The position numbers and the translations under genes are program-made. Under the pieces are notes generated by a model. That model saw only the letters and a program-made list of their open reading frames with translations. It was not told the origin of the DNA and did no database searches. 7,794 bases of DNA from an uncultured Clostridia bacterium (GTDB lineage Bacteria > Bacillota > Clostridia > Christensenellales > Aristaeellaceae). Below, in pieces: positions 5,850 through 7,794 of the stretch (position 1 is its first letter; each line of letters starts with the position of its first letter). Location: NCBI GenBank assembly GCA_945877525.1, contig CAMDVP010000144.1, positions 1 to 7,794 on the forward strand, given 5' to 3'.

Positions 5850-6491
5850 ATGATACGCCTGATGATTGACGATCAATACGAAACCATGCCCTGGGACGCG
5901 CTGGACGCGGTGGTGTTCGACGTGGGCAACGTGCTTTTGACCTTCAACCCGGATAAGCTGCTGATGGAGCTTCACCCCGATGACCCGGCCCTTCGCGCCA
6001 CGCTGATGGAGCGCATGTTCCGTTCGCCCTACTGGGTGATGCTGGATCACGGCACCCTGACCAGCGAAGAGGCCGCCGTGGCCATGGCCGGGCGGAACGA
6101 AGCGCTGCGGCCCGTCATCGCGCAGATGCTGGAATACCGACTGAACCTCAAGCAGGTCATTGCCGAGGGGTTGGACGCGCTCCATGCCTGCAAGGCCCAC
6201 GGCAAGAAAACCTACGTCTTGTCAAACTACCAGGATTATGCCTTCCAATACGTCTACGACCGCTATGATTTCTTCAAGCTGTTCGACGGGCTGGTGATTT
6301 CCGCGAGAGAGGGCCTGGTCAAGCCCGACCCCGCCATCTACAAAACCCTTACCGACCGCTACGGACTGAACCCCGCCCGCACCCTGTTCATCGACGACGC
6401 CGCCGCCAACATCGAGGCCGCGCTGCACGCGGGCTGGCAGGGCTTCTGGTTCAGCCGACCGGGCAAGCTGGCGGCGTTCCTGGGTACATAA
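5850..6491 (+). CDS. HAD-superfamily hydrolase, subfamily IA (probable sugar-phosphate phosphatase)
   Basis: Encodes 213 residues. The four HAD motifs are visible: motif I VVFDVGNVLL with nucleophile Asp24, motif II VLSNYQ with Ser125, motif III Lys158 in GLVKPDPAIY, and motif IV LFIDDAAANI with Asp182 and Asp183. The helical cap between motifs I and II marks subfamily IA. Motif I is DxG rather than DxD, as in the YihX-like branch (E. coli YihX acts on alpha-D-glucose-1-phosphate); substrate cannot be named from sequence. The N-terminus has about 20 residues before motif I. The start at 5850 has AGGAGG 9 bases upstream; the open frame from 5796 runs through the promoter. The gene is divergent from deoB, so a phosphosugar substrate would suit the context, but that is inference. 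No clear terminator follows; the rplU promoter begins 40 bases on. Confidence 0.88.
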   Translation: MIRLMIDDQYETMPWDALDAVVFDVGNVLLTFNPDKLLMELHPDDPALRATLMERMFRSPYWVMLDHGTLTSEEAAVAMAGRNEALRPVIAQMLEYRLNLKQVIAEGLDALHACKAHGKKTYVLSNYQDYAFQYVYDRYDFFKLFDGLVISAREGLVKPDPAIYKTLTDRYGLNPARTLFIDDAAANIEAALHAGWQGFWFSRPGKLAAFLGT

Positions 6492-6531
6492 GATTTTACC
6501 CTTTATACGCAGGAAATCCGCTGTTTCGCCC

Positions 6532-6560
6532 TTGACAGAGGCGGCGATTCATCGTATAAT
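6532..6560 (+). promoter_or_regulatory. Consensus sigma-A promoter of rplU-prp-rpmA
   Basis: TTGACA (6532-6537), a 17-base spacer and TATAAT (6555-6560) are a perfect consensus, as expected for a ribosomal protein operon. The predicted start near 6567 gives a leader of about 84 bases that contains the structured region before rplU. Confidence 0.92.
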
Positions 6561-6570
6561 ATTTTAGTAA

Positions 6571-6643
6571 GCCGCTCGGGAGAGGTCTGTCCAAATGCGC
6601 ATATGCGCAACCTCAAATCCCGGCGAGTAATATGCAGGAGGTG
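6571..6643 (+). ncRNA. L21 leader-type structured 5' UTR (ribosomal protein autoregulation)
   Basis: Three nested helices can form: GGGA (6578-6581) with TCCC (6618-6621), GAGGT (6582-6586) with ACCTC (6610-6614), and the perfect palindrome TGCGCATATGCGCA (6596-6609) as the apical hairpin; CTC (6575-6577) can add to the base with GAG (6625-6627). The rplU ribosome binding site (6636-6641) follows at once. Position, size and fold agree with the L21 leader known upstream of rplU in Firmicutes, thought to bind L21 for feedback control. I matched it from memory of the family, not by covariance model. Confidence 0.7.
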
Positions 6644-6650
6644 CTGCACC

Positions 6651-6959
6651 ATGTATGCAATCATTGCAACAGGTGGCAAGCAATACCGTGTTTCCCAGGG
6701 CGATGTGATCTACATCGAGAAGGTCAACCAGGATGTGGACTCCGTCATCTCCTTCGACGCGCTGATGGTCGCTGACGGCGACAGCGTGAAGGTCGGCAGC
6801 CCCGTTGTCGAGGGCGCCAAGGTCGAGGGCAAGGTTGTGGCCCAGGTCAAGGGCGAGAAAATCCGCATCTACAAGTACAAGAGCAAGAAGAACTATCATC
6901 GCCGCGCCGGCCATCGTCAGCCCTACACCAAGGTGGAGATCACCGCGATCAACGCCTGA
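6651..6959 (+). CDS. rplU: 50S ribosomal protein L21
   Basis: Encodes 102 residues, the standard length of bacterial L21, an early-assembling protein that binds 23S rRNA in the large subunit. The start MYAIIATGGKQYRV is the family signature, followed by GDVIYIEKV, the VKVGSPVVEGAKV loop and the basic KYKSKKNYHRRAGHRQPYT segment that contacts rRNA. AGGAGG lies 9 bases before the ATG at 6651; an upstream in-frame ATG at 6603 falls in the leader hairpin and is not used. The stop codon overlaps the start of prp by one base. Expression is likely controlled by the leader immediately upstream. Confidence 0.98.
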   Translation: MYAIIATGGKQYRVSQGDVIYIEKVNQDVDSVISFDALMVADGDSVKVGSPVVEGAKVEGKVVAQVKGEKIRIYKYKSKKNYHRRAGHRQPYTKVEITAINA

Positions 6960-7303
6960 TGATCCGTGCCGTGCTATATCAGGCCGGCGGGCAGCTGACC
7001 GGCTTTTCGGTCAGGGGTCACGCCGGATACGCCCCCGAGGGCAGCGACATCGTCTGTGCGGCGGTATCGGTGCTGACCACCACCTGCGTCAATGCGCTGG
7101 AGTCGGTGGCGGGGGTCGTGCCTGAGGTGCATGGCGGCGAGGATGGCTTTCTGGAGGCCACGCTGCCCAGGGAAGCTTCCATCCATGCCGCCCACGACGC
7201 TCAGGTGCTGATGCAGGCGCTTCGCCAGGGCCTGTCCGATCTGGCCCAGGCCTATCCCAGGTATATTCGTCTTTCCATACAAGAACGGAGGGAAACACCA
7301 TGA
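6959..7303 (+). CDS. prp: Ribosomal-processing cysteine protease Prp (YsxB family)
   Basis: Encodes 114 residues, the usual length of Prp. In Firmicutes this protease cuts the N-terminal extension from ribosomal protein L27, a step shown to be essential in Staphylococcus aureus. The catalytic pair is visible: His21 in RGHAGYAPEGSD and Cys33 in DIVCAAVSVL, the family signature. The start ATG shares one base with the rplU stop, and no separate ribosome binding site is clear, so translation is probably by reinitiation, which would keep Prp low. The end overlaps the rpmA start as ATGA. Placement between L21 and L27 is the conserved order, and its substrate is encoded right after it. Confidence 0.96.
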   Translation: MIRAVLYQAGGQLTGFSVRGHAGYAPEGSDIVCAAVSVLTTTCVNALESVAGVVPEVHGGEDGFLEATLPREASIHAAHDAQVLMQALRQGLSDLAQAYPRYIRLSIQERRETP

Positions 7304-7593
7304 TGAAACTGAATCTTCAGCTGTTCGCTCATAAGAAAGGTATGGGTTCTACCCGTAACGGCCGCGACAGCGAGTCCAAGCGCCTCGGCCCGAAGCGTGC
7401 CGACGGCCAGTTCTCCCTGGCTGGCAACATTCTGGTTCGCCAGCGCGGCACCAAGATCCATCCCGGCCACAACGTTGGCAAGGGCAAGGACGACACCCTA
7501 TTCGCTCTGGTGGACGGCGTGGTGCGCTTTGAGCGCCTGGGTCGCGACAAGAAGCAGGTTTCTGTCTATCCTGTCGATTCCGCCGCGCAGTAA
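7300..7593 (+). CDS. rpmA: 50S ribosomal protein L27 precursor with Prp-cleaved extension
   Basis: Encodes 97 residues. L27 sits near the peptidyl transferase centre and its N-terminal tail reaches the A and P sites. The start MMKLNLQLFAHKKG carries the Firmicutes extension; in relatives Prp cuts after the (F/L)FA, which here would leave a mature protein starting HKKGMGSTRNGRDSES, the canonical L27 beginning. The middle segments GQFSLAGNILVRQRGTKIHPG and KDDTLFALVDGVVRFE are highly conserved. GGAGGG lies 7 bases before the ATG at 7300; this first ATG matches the length of the extension in other species better than the second at 7303. The gene overlaps the prp stop, and a terminator follows 14 bases after the stop. 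Confidence 0.98.
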   Translation: MMKLNLQLFAHKKGMGSTRNGRDSESKRLGPKRADGQFSLAGNILVRQRGTKIHPGHNVGKGKDDTLFALVDGVVRFERLGRDKKQVSVYPVDSAAQ

Positions 7594-7607
7594 TCTTTGT
7601 GCAAAGC

Positions 7608-7637
7608 AATGCCTGTCCCTTGCGGACAGGCATTTTC
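7608..7637 (+). terminator. Intrinsic terminator after rpmA
   Basis: AATGCCTGTCC (7608-7618) and GGACAGGCATT (7624-7634) form a perfect 11-bp stem with a 5-base loop, followed by a short T run ending in C. It closes the rplU-prp-rpmA transcript. The T run is short, so some read-through to the next gene is possible. Confidence 0.85.
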
Positions 7638-7681
7638 CTATGAGGGCCTTCTTTTATTCTTATTACGAAGGATGATGGGTT

Positions 7682-7794
7682 ATGATCGGTACGCTGATTA
7701 ACGTAGTGGCCATCCTGGCAGGCACAACGCTGGGTCTGCTTTTGCGCAAGGGCATCCCCGAGCGCATGCGTGAAACCGTCATGCAGGGGTTGGG
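7682..7794 (+). CDS. DUF554-family membrane protein, N-terminal part (runs off the window)
   Basis: Only the first 37 residues are present. They begin MIGTLINVVAILAGTTLGLLLRKG and continue IPERMRETVMQGL, which is the recognisable start of DUF554 proteins (E. coli YqgA, B. subtilis YdfK), membrane proteins of about 230 residues with unknown transport or other role. The first membrane helix spans about residues 3-21 and contains the family's Gly and Asn positions. GAAGGA lies 9 bases before the ATG. No strong promoter is seen between the rpmA terminator and this gene. In many Firmicutes the GTPase gene obgE follows rpmA; here it does not. Confidence 0.88.
   Translation, partial: MIGTLINVVAILAGTTLGLLLRKGIPERMRETVMQGL

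Noticed and set aside
6491..6531. A terminator after the HAD phosphatase gene
   Set aside because: I found no stem followed by a T run in the 40 bases before the rplU promoter; the short TCGCC/GGCGA pairing overlaps the -35 box and is probably chance.
1..7794. CRISPR array, tRNA or rRNA genes, phage genes
   Set aside because: No regularly spaced direct repeats, tRNA-like cloverleaf or rRNA segments were seen, and all large frames belong to chromosomal housekeeping or cell wall families.

Overview
The window is bacterial chromosome from a GC-rich (roughly 60-65 % G+C by eye) member of the Firmicutes, most likely a clostridial gut-type organism. Three things point there: strong AGGAGG-type ribosome binding sites before nearly every gene; the deoB-punA-dacF gene order, known from Bacillus and relatives; and a ribosomal protein L21 - Prp - L27 operon in which L27 carries the Firmicutes N-terminal extension that Prp removes. 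Most of the window is conserved core genome with clear promoters. No CRISPR array, prophage or complete mobile element is visible.

Left part, minus strand (42-2206). A consensus promoter (TTGACA-17-TATAAT) drives a short operon. It encodes an unrecognised 51-residue protein that overlaps the next start, a VanX-type D-Ala-D-Ala dipeptidase, and a TldD-family metalloprotease. The TldD homologue loses its last 40 or so residues, including the expected Cys zinc ligand, where the sequence turns AT-rich at the window's left end. This looks like an insertion or rearrangement junction.

Middle, minus strand (2242-5771). deoB (phosphopentomutase) and punA (purine nucleoside phosphorylase) lie 14 bases apart behind an extended -10 promoter and form a nucleoside salvage unit. 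Then come a roughly 170-bp structured element with imperfect terminal inverted repeats, a long hairpin that contains the dacF ribosome binding site, dacF (D-Ala-D-Ala carboxypeptidase), and an intrinsic terminator. DacF releases D-Ala from peptidoglycan stem peptides and VanX splits the D-Ala-D-Ala dipeptide, so two neighbouring units act on the same chemistry.

Right part, plus strand (5796-7794). A HAD-family phosphatase is divergent from deoB. It is followed by a consensus promoter, a structured leader matching the L21 leader type, and rplU, prp and rpmA with overlapping stops and starts, ending in a terminator. The window closes inside the start of a DUF554 membrane protein gene. The items most worth a second look are the element at 3537-3705, the dacF leader hairpin, the 51-residue protein and the truncated TldD.
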